DNA of 64,000 nucleotides from Gardnerella swidsinskii (lineage in GTDB: Bacteria; Actinomycetota; Actinomycetes; Actinomycetales; Bifidobacteriaceae), in NCBI RefSeq assembly GCF_003397705.1, contig NZ_QJVB01000002.1, positions 1 to 64,000 on the forward strand. The letters are read 5' to 3'. The notes under the pieces are model-generated. The model was not told the origin of the DNA. It was given only the letters and a program-made list of their open reading frames with translations, and ran no database searches. Both the position numbers and the translations under genes were made by a program. Shown piece by piece: positions 1 through 7,968 of this stretch. Numbering within the stretch: position 1 is the first letter of the stretch; each line of letters opens with the position of its first letter.

Positions 1-1
1 C

Positions 2-124
2 GATATTAGTGAGTATGATGAGAAGCTGGTAAGAAAGTACATCAAGAAAATAAAAGTTTACGAGGACAGGTTCAGCGTAACTTTTAAATCAGAGATTAGT
101 GTTGATGTTGAAAGGGCATCGTAA
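2..124 (+). pseudogene. C-terminal end of a serine recombinase (cut by window edge)
   Basis: An open frame enters from the left edge and encodes about 40 residues ending in the pattern YIKKIKVYEDRFSVTFKS before TAA at 122-124. A basic stretch followed by a short beta-type segment is typical of the extreme C-terminus of large serine recombinases of the resolvase/invertase superfamily. Only the tail is visible, so neither integrity nor subfamily can be judged. A decayed N-terminal piece of a similar recombinase lies at 4079-4412, so this region has a history of recombinase-borne insertion. The assignment rests on resemblance alone. Confidence 0.5.
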
Positions 125-160
125 AAGCCAAAAGACTGTGAGCGTTTGAAATGTTACAAA

Positions 161-306
161 AGTCAGCCTAGGGGGAATCATCTCTAGGCTGTTTTTTTGT
201 TTTTATGCTAAAATCAAGTTATTAAGCCAATCTAAACCTTTTAACGATAGCCTCCTCCTATCGTTAAAAAGTGCACCCACTATCAATAGTGTGTACTCAA
301 AAAAGT
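161..306. repeat. Dispersed intergenic repeat, copy A
   Basis: This stretch is closely matched at 9402-9535. Both contain the AGCCTAG/CTAGGCT terminator, the phrase AATCAAGTTAT followed by AAGCCAATCT, and a 21-bp core (259-279 here, 9486-9506 there). Both then have an imperfect ATAGTGTG-type motif. Most of the core (CGTTAAAAAGTGCACCCA) recurs at 3951-3968. All copies sit at the edges of accessory gene blocks. Confidence 0.7.
165..204 (+). terminator. Rho-independent terminator after recombinase tail
   Basis: Stem AGCCTAG (165-171) pairs with CTAGGCT (184-190) around a 12-nt loop, followed by a T-rich run at 191-204. It closes the recombinase frame that ends at 124. A near-copy with the same stem is at 9404-9431. 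Confidence 0.8.
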
Positions 307-533
307 GTAGCTATACTTGGGGTTCTCTCAATCCATTCCGCGACAAGGCACCTTATGGCGCGGGAAGCGGTATGCCTTGTGGAGCGTGTAGAGAGTTCTT
401 TTATCAATTGAATGAAGAAAATGAAAAAATGGAGATTATGGAGGACTTTGAACAGCGGAAGACTGTCACATTGAAGGAGCTCCTGCCAAATTGGTGGGGC
501 AAAGATAGATATGCTGAAGCGAAAGCAAAATGA
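291..533 (+). pseudogene. C-terminal fragment of a cytidine-deaminase-like enzyme
   Basis: The frame encodes about 80 residues with P-C-G-A-C at residues 29-33, the second half of the zinc-binding site (PCxxC) of cytidine/deoxycytidylate-type deaminases. A TVTLKELLPNWWGKDRY tail resembles small standalone deaminases. The first half of the site (H/C-A-E) is missing, and the frame begins inside the repeat at 161-306 with only a GTG, so the 5' half appears to have been lost at the repeat junction. It is probably non-functional. Deamination of a nucleoside or nucleotide would be the ancestral role. Confidence 0.55.
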
Positions 534-550
534 CCGTCCCACTTGTATAG

Positions 551-1576
551 ACAGATCAAGTCTCCCACACTGCCATCCCGGTTTCAAGCCTTCGCCATGA
601 TCTTATGGATCGAGCAAGGAGAATGACGAGAGTGAATACTGAGCACCATCCGTGGATTGACATGACGGATGAGGAGATGCTCAGAAGCTGCGGGCTTATA
701 CTTGAGGATCCGGAAACGAACAAAGAAGGTATAACACTTGCGGCAGTCTTGCTCTTTGGTACGAATAACCGTATCATGTCCGTGTTACCTCAGCATAAGA
801 CAGACGCTATTTTCAGAGTGTTCAATGTTGATCGTTATGATGACAGGGATGTGGTGATCACAAACCTGATTGAAAGTTATGATCGTCTGATGGAATTTGG
901 AAAGAAGCATCTGAATGATGTTTTTACATTGGATGGTGTCCAGCGGATAAGCGCCAGAGATAAAATCCTGCGTGAGATTATTTCCAACCTGCTCATGCAC
1001 CGTGATTTTTCCAGTGGATATGTACCGAAGCTTGTCATTGAACGGGATAAGATTACAACAGAGAATGCGAACCTTGCGCATGGGCACGGAAACTTGAATC
1101 TGAAAACATTCAAGCCATTTGCAAAGAATCCGCCGATAGCAAAAGTGTTCCGTGAGATAGGTCTTGCTGACGAACTGGGAAGCGGTATGCGCAACAGCTA
1201 TAAATACACGAAGATGTATTCTGGTGGAGAGCCTGTCTTTACAGAGGCAGATGTTTTTACGACAGTGATTCCTCTTTCTGAGGCTGCAACTGCCAAGGTC
1301 GGACCGATTACCCAAGATACCCCACAAGTCGTCCCTCAAGATACCCATCAAGTCACCCCCCAAGATCTGGAACAAAGGTTATTGAGATTAATTGATTTTT
1401 GCAGTACACCGCGAAGTAAGCGTGAGATGATGGATTACCTTGGCCTTACGGATAGCAAGAATTTCAGAGAAAGGTATCTTGTTCCTTTGCTTAGTGCAGG
1501 AAAAATAGAAATGACGATACCAGATAAGCCAAACAGCAGGAACCAGAAATATAAAAAAGTGAACATTGAAGATTAA
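551..1576 (+). pseudogene. 5'-truncated ATP-binding/AlbA-type (RecG-like) regulator
   Basis: The longest ATG frame (605, 323 aa) matches the C-terminal two thirds of the 'putative DNA-binding AlbA_2 / divergent AAA_4-HATPase' family. It has an ILREIISNLLMHRDF segment, a FREIGLADELGSGMRN motif and a winged-helix-like C-terminus. Family-like sequence continues upstream of 605 in the same frame to a stop at 548-550. The usual N-terminal AlbA_2 domain of about 150-180 residues is absent, so the gene is beheaded. A short low-complexity linker (repeated TPQ/VTPQD units, near residues 238-252) precedes the C-terminal domain. The intact family acts as a transcription or stress regulator; function here is doubtful. 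Confidence 0.6.
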
Positions 1577-2172
1577 AAAGCGACCATTGGAGACAGAAAC
1601 CATATATCGAATAGAGGAAAACGGACATTCAATGTATAGTTTTGGTTTCACGAATAGGTATGTCGAGACGATGGGATTTCGGACTTATTTCCTCAGAGCG
1701 AGTCTTGAGGCGATTGGTAAATCTGTGCGTTTGCATATTATTAGGCAGGAACATGTCCTTTGAACTTTTCCGAGAACGCATAAGGGCAAAAATCGGTGTG
1801 TTTCCGAGCAAAAACACGCTTTGACCAATTCCAGCGAACGAGCACGAATCTGTCTACACACTCGACACTAAGATGAAGCAGTCGAGCCATACAGAATCAG
1901 TAGCGCTTCTTTGCAAATCTCACTGAATCGCAATAGCGTTTTGATGATTTCTACTGTGCCTGCAGCCTGTTGTAGCGTTTTCGTTCTGACATTTGTTTGT
2001 GTTCATAAAGGTGAGTGTAAGACTAAATAATCTTGTTAGAAAGAAAAATTTGTGTTAGTTTGCAATATTTAATAAAATACTCTCGTTGGTGTAGCATACG
2101 CAAATAACAGTATCCGACGCACCTCTTAACAATGCGGATCAATTCGGGTTTTCTGATTTTTGAGGAGAGAGA
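1577..2172. other. Intergenic, no recognised gene
   Basis: About 600 bp separate the truncated ATP-binding protein from the secreted-protein cluster. Only short frames occur, without good ribosome-binding sites or recognisable domains. The last 130 bp are AT-rich and presumably hold the promoter of the gene at 2173, ending in a GAGGAGAGAG ribosome-binding site at 2162-2171. Confidence 0.5.
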
Positions 2173-2736
2173 ATGATGCGTAAAGCAATGAAAATGTTAT
2201 CTGTACCGATTGTTAGTGTCTCACTAGTATTGTGTTCAGCTGAAGTGTCTTCCGCTAACACATTGACAGAGCGCGGTAACTTCACATATGCTGCTGGTAG
2301 CCTATCTTCTAATACAACTATGACAGATGCAGACTTGGATGCGTTGATCCGTGCATTTGAATCAGTGCCTGCTGATTTGCAGTATGCTAATCCACGTACA
2401 ACTTCAAATTATGAAGCACGCTTAAATGCAGCATTGCATGGCTTAACGTTTAAGTCACTGATGCGTAGGAATAGGGTTTCTATTGGACATTACGCACCGA
2501 TGGTTAATTGGGTCGGATGTGCATTAGCGATAGCTTCATTTGTATTTCAATATGGTGTGCCTATTGCTAAGGCACTTGGTTGGCTGAAGCGAGCGAAGCA
2601 AATATATGGAACTGTGTCGGCTATCTGGAAAGCATTTAAGCGAGGAGAGCTTCTAGCTCATCTTGGTTCTGATGGAGCTAAGTTTTTGGAAAGTATTCTC
2701 GGTATCGAGCCAGTTACTCGTAATTGCCTTTCCTAG
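2173..2736 (+). CDS. Secreted protein of unknown function (possible bacteriocin-like)
   Basis: This 187-residue product starts with two adjacent ATGs behind a strong GAGGAGAGAG site. It has a clear Sec signal peptide: basic MMRKAMK, then a hydrophobic stretch, then a likely cleavage after SSA near residue 28. The mature part has a polar N-terminal half. A hydrophobic stretch (about residues 113-135, WVGCALAIASFVFQYG) is followed by a basic amphipathic region and a C-terminal NCLS. Two cysteines in the mature part could pair. Seven bases downstream follow two small membrane proteins that look like a duplicated pair. A secreted peptide followed by small membrane proteins recalls bacteriocin/immunity clusters, but I recognise no family and function is inferred only from context. 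Confidence 0.7.
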   Translation: MMRKAMKMLSVPIVSVSLVLCSAEVSSANTLTERGNFTYAAGSLSSNTTMTDADLDALIRAFESVPADLQYANPRTTSNYEARLNAALHGLTFKSLMRRNRVSIGHYAPMVNWVGCALAIASFVFQYGVPIAKALGWLKRAKQIYGTVSAIWKAFKRGELLAHLGSDGAKFLESILGIEPVTRNCLS

Positions 2737-2742
2737 GGTTAG

Positions 2743-3240
2743 ATGATGAGTGAGATGAATGTAAGGCCAGTGCTTTTCAAGCATGCTTTTTGGGGTCATG
2801 TGATTACAGAAACTGTTGCTGGTATTTGCACTCTTATTATTTCGCTGCTTGTACAGCAGTTCGTAGGGCACCGCGTACTAGGTTGGGAAACTGTGGTCAT
2901 ACTCGCGTTGAGTGTTGTGGTGTTTTCGCTGCTAAGCACAGCGTATCTGCAGTGGGACAGGCATCGTAGACCAGATGACAGGTCTGGTGATTTGCTCATC
3001 GGAATCATCGATTTTGTGCTCAGGCTGCTGGTGACTTCTGGTATTGCTTTATTGCTTGTTTCCGATATCGCGTTGCTTAGCATTATTATTGGCGCAGCGG
3101 TTACTAGTGTGTTGCTGTTTGTTTTTGAAAAGCCTTGGAAGTCAGGTATGACGGATGCGCAATTACAGGAAGCTTCACAGAAAGCTGTTGAGCTTGGCGT
3201 TCAAATGCTTGAAGAAGAGCGCGTAAAGCGCGCGAGGTGA
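2743..3240 (+). CDS. Small four-helix membrane protein, first of a pair
   Basis: The product has 165 residues. Four hydrophobic segments lie around residues 17-40, 47-69, 84-105 and 107-127, and a charged cytoplasmic-looking tail ends in EEERVKRAR. It resembles the next gene in length, topology and local phrases (LGWETVV here against FGWRTLL there, both followed by a segment ending in FS), so the two are probably paralogues. It starts 7 bp after the secreted-protein gene and its stop overlaps the AGGTGA ribosome-binding site of the next gene, indicating one operon. Immunity to, or export of, the upstream product is a guess. Confidence 0.7.
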   Translation: MMSEMNVRPVLFKHAFWGHVITETVAGICTLIISLLVQQFVGHRVLGWETVVILALSVVVFSLLSTAYLQWDRHRRPDDRSGDLLIGIIDFVLRLLVTSGIALLLVSDIALLSIIIGAAVTSVLLFVFEKPWKSGMTDAQLQEASQKAVELGVQMLEEERVKRAR

Positions 3241-3245
3241 GCAAC

Positions 3246-3704
3246 ATGATTGCATTACAGCATGCGAGCGCGGGTAAAACAGGCACTCCTAAAGGTGTGT
3301 CTTTAACATTTTCCTCGTTAATCGTTGCGAATATGCTGATTGAAGCAGTATACGATGTTGTCACATTTTTACTTGCATTGATGCTGCAATGGTGGATGCT
3401 GAACACTATCTTCGGCTGGCGAACGCTACTCGTCATATTCTTGGGCAATATGCTATTTTCTTGCGCGGCAGCTGCGGTTATGGTTATGATGGGCGCATTG
3501 AAGGCTGATCAACAGAAATGCCTAACAAAAAGTTGGCCTTTCTTAGTTATTGTTGTGCTGCTTCGACTGCTAATCTTTGGTGTTCTCGCTTGGCTGCTTA
3601 CACCGAGCTTAGTGTGGGTAAGCGTAGTTGTTGGTATTGTGCTTACCAATATTGTTCTCGTTATCAAGTGGCACCCACGGAGAAGAACCGCAGTAGCCGC
3701 ATAA
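3246..3704 (+). CDS. Small four-helix membrane protein, second of a pair
   Basis: About 152 residues from the ATG at 3246. I prefer this to the GTG at 3237 because AGGTGAG (3235-3241) is then correctly placed 4 nt upstream. Four hydrophobic segments and a basic tail (KWHPRRR) give the same layout as the preceding protein, supporting a gene duplication. It is the last gene of the three-gene cluster, and no transporter ATPase, modification enzyme or regulator is adjacent. Role unknown. Confidence 0.7.
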   Translation: MIALQHASAGKTGTPKGVSLTFSSLIVANMLIEAVYDVVTFLLALMLQWWMLNTIFGWRTLLVIFLGNMLFSCAAAAVMVMMGALKADQQKCLTKSWPFLVIVVLLRLLIFGVLAWLLTPSLVWVSVVVGIVLTNIVLVIKWHPRRRTAVAA

Positions 3705-4078
3705 GATTTTATAAGACTGTTTTCTTCTCTTTTAAGCAAAAAACTCTACGCACGTCAAAAGCGTTGTATTGATGTCAAGGTCTGATTAGGTGGGTGCAAA
3801 TTTGCCTTTGTGTAGCAGGGCTTAGCGAGAGTTATCGTTAAAGGGTTTAGCCTGTGGTGGATTTAAGCTGGCTTTGCTCGGTTTTTGAACGTATTTTGGC
3901 TGTTTGAGGGAAGATATCAACGTTCTAGGGTCGAGTGCACAGGATGTTAACGTTAAAAAGTGCACCCACTTGCACCCGGGGTGGTTTATTCAAAAGTAAC
4001 TATAAAAGTAATTACAATAGAAGTCCAAAAAAGTCCTAGTTTTTGCTGCAGAATTCCCGTGAAAGGGACAGCATATGA
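3705..4078. repeat. Intergenic with repeat copy C and related fragments
   Basis: No gene is seen. CGTTAAAAAGTGCACCCA at 3951-3968 is the core of the repeat also found at 259-279 and 9486-9506. The stretch near 3833-3875 (ATCGTTAAAGGGTTTAG ... TTTAAGCTGG) resembles 11487-11525 (ATCGCTAAAAAGTTTAG ... TTTAAGCTGG). This looks like accumulated repeat debris between accessory modules. Confidence 0.5.
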
Positions 4079-4412
4079 ACGTTACTAATTAATTCTATAT
4101 ACTTAGTAGATATTTATGCAGATGAAGGTATTTCTGGGACTAACATGAAGAATCGGCGAGAGTTTAATCGAATAATTGAAGAGTGTAAAGCAAGGTATAT
4201 AGATCTAGTGATTACTAAATCTATTTCACGCTTTGCCAGAAATACTTTAGATTGCTTACAATACGCTCGTGAGCTAAAGGCTAAACAAGTTGCTATTTAC
4301 TTTGAAAAGGAAAACATCCATACGATGGATGCTAGTTGATGAAGTACGAGCAAAAGATGCTAGTTTAGAGTTAAAGCTGAAAACAGGGCAAGTTATCAAT
4401 ATTAAAAAGTAA
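4079..4412 (+). pseudogene. Decayed serine recombinase (catalytic-domain piece plus tail)
   Basis: The frame at 4079-4339 encodes part of a resolvase catalytic domain: [24 protein letters not shown], a [12 protein letters not shown] segment, and [24 protein letters not shown]. The conserved N-terminus with the nucleophilic serine is missing and no start codon is present. After the stop, a second frame at 4338-4412 ends with a recombinase-like tail (ELKLKTGQVINIKK). The whole DNA-binding region is deleted between them. This is a dead gene, probably part of the element whose other end lies at 2-124. Confidence 0.7.
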
Positions 4413-4536
4413 GAGAGTCATAGACCTATGTAGGATTGCCTTCTTTACATAGTTCTGTGTATCTCTTTTTTGTATAGTATAAGTGATGAGCATGTATAAT
4501 ATATAACAAATTAAAAGTTGGTCGGGGGTACAAATA

Positions 4537-5937
4537 TTGACTAATTATTTTTTGAATAATGTGATACAAATAAAAAAATATGAGGATTATTATAAACATA
4601 ATTTTGATATCGATAAAATTAAGCAGGATATTTGCACAAACAAAATAGATATGAATTTAGTAGATTTATTCAGATTTCGAATTTTTTTAGATTCTTGTGT
4701 GATGTTGTTTAACAAAGAAAAATTAGAAAAAGATTATTTAAAAGATACTTTTGATTCTAAAAATTATATTGCTAGTATTAAGAATAAATATGGAGAAACG
4801 ATTAAAGAAATTGAAGACAGATTTAAAATAACTGTTGATGACACGTTTTATTATGAATTTAATGAATCAGAATTAAAATATAAACCTAAGTCATTATGGG
4901 ATAGTAGAAAAATTTTAAGAAATTCATTTGCACATATGCAGTACGGATGTTTTATGAGTTATGGAGAGAACGGCCCAATTCCATATTATTTTGCATTCAA
5001 TAAAGATAAGGGGATTTTAAAAAGCAAGGGATTGGTTATAGAACCACTTTGTCATGAATTAATAGGAAAACTATACTTAAATCAAATGACAAAATCTATT
5101 GCCTACAAACATACCTATATTAAATTAAGTGAAGAAATTCCATATTTTATGGAAGTTAAATATAAAGGAAAGCGAAAATATACTCTTGATAATCAGCTAC
5201 ATCCTATGAATAATAAGGTCTTTTCGAGTGGAGAATTTCAAGCTTTAAAAGAATTTTTAGTTAATAATGAGGATTGCTTTGAAATTACTAAAACGGAAAT
5301 TACAGAAAAAGAATTAACGAAGTATTGTGAAATGTTACATAAATATCTAGGTAAAGATATTACAAAGAATGAGCTAGGATATTTTGTCAAAAGCATCTAT
5401 GATATAGAAACCGAATTTTCAAATTTTTTAACTCACCTAATTCAGTTGAATGATAGAATCATAGATTATAAAATTGCTATAGATTCAAAAAAAGCTAAGA
5501 TGATCGATCGAATATTGAAAAGTATTGATGAATTAAAAGAAGACAGTGATTCATGGATAGAATTCCGATGGTTCTTTAAAATTATATATATTATTAATTT
5601 TTCATTGAGGTTGGAAGATACTGACCTAGAATCGATAAAATATTCTGTTTTAAACGTAGATGACTTTGAATATGATAGTTCACAAATGGCATTGTTTGTT
5701 AAAAAGAAAATATCAGATGGTACGATTAGAAGTAGGGATGAAAAGTTTGGAAACACTATATATATTCTACATAAGATAAGAAATGCAATAGCACATGGTA
5801 GAATAAAATTAGAAGTTATTGATAATAAAGTATATTATGTATTTGAAGATTGTTATTATAAAAGAACTGAATTAATAAAAATTGCTGTGGAAAACATGAA
5901 TCAATTTATAAATAATGTGAATGCGTTAATAAAATAG
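4537..5937 (+). CDS. Protein with two HEPN-type R-x4-H motifs
   Basis: The product has 466 residues and a TTG start supported by GGGGG at 4524-4528. Two separated motifs fit the catalytic signature R-x4-H of HEPN ribonucleases: RNSFAH at residues 128-133 and RNAIAH at 415-420. Each sits in a helical, hydrophobic context (RKILRNSFAH; HKIRNAIAHG). The rest is lysine-, isoleucine- and asparagine-rich with no other family recognised. The gene is far more AT-rich than the core genes to the right, which suggests horizontal acquisition. HEPN proteins are commonly RNases in toxin-antitoxin, abortive-infection and CRISPR effectors. Such a role is inferred, because no partner nucleotidyltransferase is next to it. 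Confidence 0.65.
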   Translation: MTNYFLNNVIQIKKYEDYYKHNFDIDKIKQDICTNKIDMNLVDLFRFRIFLDSCVMLFNKEKLEKDYLKDTFDSKNYIASIKNKYGETIKEIEDRFKITVDDTFYYEFNESELKYKPKSLWDSRKILRNSFAHMQYGCFMSYGENGPIPYYFAFNKDKGILKSKGLVIEPLCHELIGKLYLNQMTKSIAYKHTYIKLSEEIPYFMEVKYKGKRKYTLDNQLHPMNNKVFSSGEFQALKEFLVNNEDCFEITKTEITEKELTKYCEMLHKYLGKDITKNELGYFVKSIYDIETEFSNFLTHLIQLNDRIIDYKIAIDSKKAKMIDRILKSIDELKEDSDSWIEFRWFFKIIYIINFSLRLEDTDLESIKYSVLNVDDFEYDSSQMALFVKKKISDGTIRSRDEKFGNTIYILHKIRNAIAHGRIKLEVIDNKVYYVFEDCYYKRTELIKIAVENMNQFINNVNALIK

Positions 5938-6193
5938 CAACATGTTTAAGTTGTGTAAATGATGAGTTTAAATGTAGGAAAATAGTATCAGTAATTTGTG
6001 GCATCTAAACCACCTACACAACATATCAAATTCAATCCATAGTTATAACCCGACACACGTGGAGTGTGTTTGCCTAATGTCCAAGGCGTAATGTCGAGAC
6101 GCGTGGAGTGTACAAGATTGATGTAAGAAAAATGCACACCATTTGCACCTGGCTTTATATGTGGATTTTACGCAGAAGGAAAGAGAGTTTATT

Positions 6194-6913
6194 ATGGGTA
6201 ATGGTAGTTCGAAAGACGAGTTAACTGCTGAAATAAATAATGCTAGAGAAGCATATTCTGAGATAAAAACATTGAATAAGTATTTAAGTAAATTTGCAAC
6301 AATTAAAAATAAAATTAACGTGTCTAGAGGAGCATCTATATCAAAATTATTAAAAAATTTATATTGGTGGGAAATAAAACTAAAAGATAATGTGGATGTG
6401 GATATTTACAGGATTAAATATAACAAAATTCTTTTAATGCCATATACTTTTGGACTTACAGAAGATGATTTAAATACAAATACAAGTACGGAAATAGATT
6501 TGAAAAATTATGAAGAAGATGATTTCTTGGGAGATAATCGCTTATTTGATATCATAAGTAAGGAAAATAGAAAAGAAAAATATAAAAAAGCTAAAATACA
6601 TTCTAACAATTATAACGTAGATATAACTACAGGTAATTTTCACCCACATGATGCTTTGAAGGGAGTAATAAAAGAAAAAGAAATTAAACAAATCATGCTA
6701 GTAAGAAATACCTATACCTACAAAAAGGGGTCTCACTACGGAGTTTTATACAGAGGCAATTGCCCTAAAGGCGAAGAAAAAAATTTCATAATTTTAAGAG
6801 ATGAAGCCAATAAATTACGCTACATTCCTAAAAAATGCATAAAACTAGTAAAAGAAAACGAAGAACTTGAAAAAACGCTTAATGATTTTTTAAATGCCAT
6901 AGGAGCTGAATAA
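6194..6913 (+). CDS. Hypothetical protein, AT-rich accessory gene
   Basis: This 239-residue product starts at the ATG at 6194, chosen because AAGGAAAGAG (6177-6186) is well placed; an upstream in-frame ATG at 6143 has no such site. The N-terminal third is probably helical and coiled-coil-like (AEINNAREAYSEIKTLNKYLSKF). The C-terminal part contains a beta-rich segment around TYTYKKGSHYGVLYRGNCPKGEEKN. No catalytic motif is recognised. Composition matches the preceding HEPN-motif gene, so both may have arrived together, although 256 bp separate them. Confidence 0.6.
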   Translation: MGNGSSKDELTAEINNAREAYSEIKTLNKYLSKFATIKNKINVSRGASISKLLKNLYWWEIKLKDNVDVDIYRIKYNKILLMPYTFGLTEDDLNTNTSTEIDLKNYEEDDFLGDNRLFDIISKENRKEKYKKAKIHSNNYNVDITTGNFHPHDALKGVIKEKEIKQIMLVRNTYTYKKGSHYGVLYRGNCPKGEEKNFIILRDEANKLRYIPKKCIKLVKENEELEKTLNDFLNAIGAE

Positions 6914-7079
6914 ATAATATTACTTAGAACTAAGAAATAGTTATCAGATGTAAATGTGATGTACCCCACAAAAAAGTTAGACTTTTGTGTTTGAAAAAAT
7001 AGGGGGTATTTGATAATTTTACGTAAGAAAATAAGTAAAGCTGCTATAGGCTATAAGAAAAAATAATATTTGTATATCC

Positions 7080-7379
7080 CTATTTTTCATATTCGTGTAT
7101 AACACGTTTTATAAGAGCGTCTTTACCAGGGCCTGGTTCAATCATTGATAAGAAATGACGGGATGAAATTGTGGTCATTAGATCAATTAGATATCTCACG
7201 CTTTCGTCAGGTCCAAGAATAGTATCTTCTTTGTCAATATGTTTAAGTATGTAATGCTTGTAGTATTTAGCCGTACTATTAGGTTTCCAACCATTTTCTT
7301 TTAGTTCATTGTATAATTTGTCAAGATCTAAAGTAATGGTGACCTTCTTAGGTAAATTAATATTTTCATTTTTATCCAT
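7080..7379 (-). CDS. Small hypothetical protein
   Basis: A 99-residue product starts at the ATG at 7379, preceded by a GGAGG at 7390-7394 on the minus strand; a longer frame reaching 7415 lacks a site. The N-terminus (NLPKKVTITLDLDKLYNELKE) resembles the entry strand and helix of small DNA-binding antitoxin-type proteins, but no full ribbon-helix-helix pattern is evident. The remainder is helical and charged. It faces the genes to its left tail-to-tail. No function assigned. Confidence 0.55.
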   Translation of the reverse strand: MDKNENINLPKKVTITLDLDKLYNELKENGWKPNSTAKYYKHYILKHIDKEDTILGPDESVRYLIDLMTTISSRHFLSMIEPGPGKDALIKRVIHEYEK

Positions 7380-7968
7380 AAATTTGTACCTCCTATTGCT
7401 GATAACATACTTCAATGTAGAAACAAAGGCAACAAGTAGGTATGTAGCAGGAGCGAGTGGATGGGAAAATATTGAGGGGTTGCTAAAATGTTGTCAGTAT
7501 TAAAGCTGTAGATTTAATTTGCAATTGTATTGAAGATCGTAACAAGAATCTATCTAATCATAAAAGTTGATAGAAACGGTTTTTGAGGTTTATTTTCTTA
7601 AGGCAGATTGTTTTATAAAACCTTGAGTGATGTGAACTCAGGTGATTTGAATGATGAATTAGAAAATGGTATTACCGAGGTTTCTGATAAGAATAGAGTA
7701 AATCTTGGGTGCATAATCTTCGGTGCAAAACAGATGGATGTGCTCACTGCGTTGTGCACTGTTCAATGTGTAGAATTATGTGATAAAAAACACTAAAATA
7801 CGTATAATAATGTGATTAAATGCACCAAAACATATATAATAATGTGATATACGATAAAAGATAACGCAAAATATAACAGAACAACAGTGCAACTACGCGT
7901 AGAAATAGCAACGCGCTAATACGGTTGCAATATTTAATAGTGTAACGTCAAGTGAAAGGTGAGTAATC
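7380..7968. other. Intergenic, upstream region of DUF4143 ATPase
   Basis: No convincing gene is seen. A 62-codon frame at 7608-7796 has no ribosome-binding site or recognisable content. A 14-bp AT-rich direct repeat (TATAATAATGTGAT) occurs at 7803-7816 and 7835-7848. The region ends with the AAAGGTGAG site of the gene at 7969. Confidence 0.45.

Noticed and set aside
1566..1824. Two overlapping short forward frames after the truncated ATP-binding gene
   Set aside because: No ribosome-binding site, no recognisable domain and mutual overlap; treated as intergenic.
4453..4460. 8-nt match of the pseudo-spacer seed (TTCTGTGT) upstream of the HEPN-motif gene
   Set aside because: A match of this length is expected about twice by chance in this window; not claimed as a target without a scored search.
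7608..7796. 62-codon forward frame upstream of the DUF4143 ATPase
   Set aside because: No start-site support and no recognisable content.
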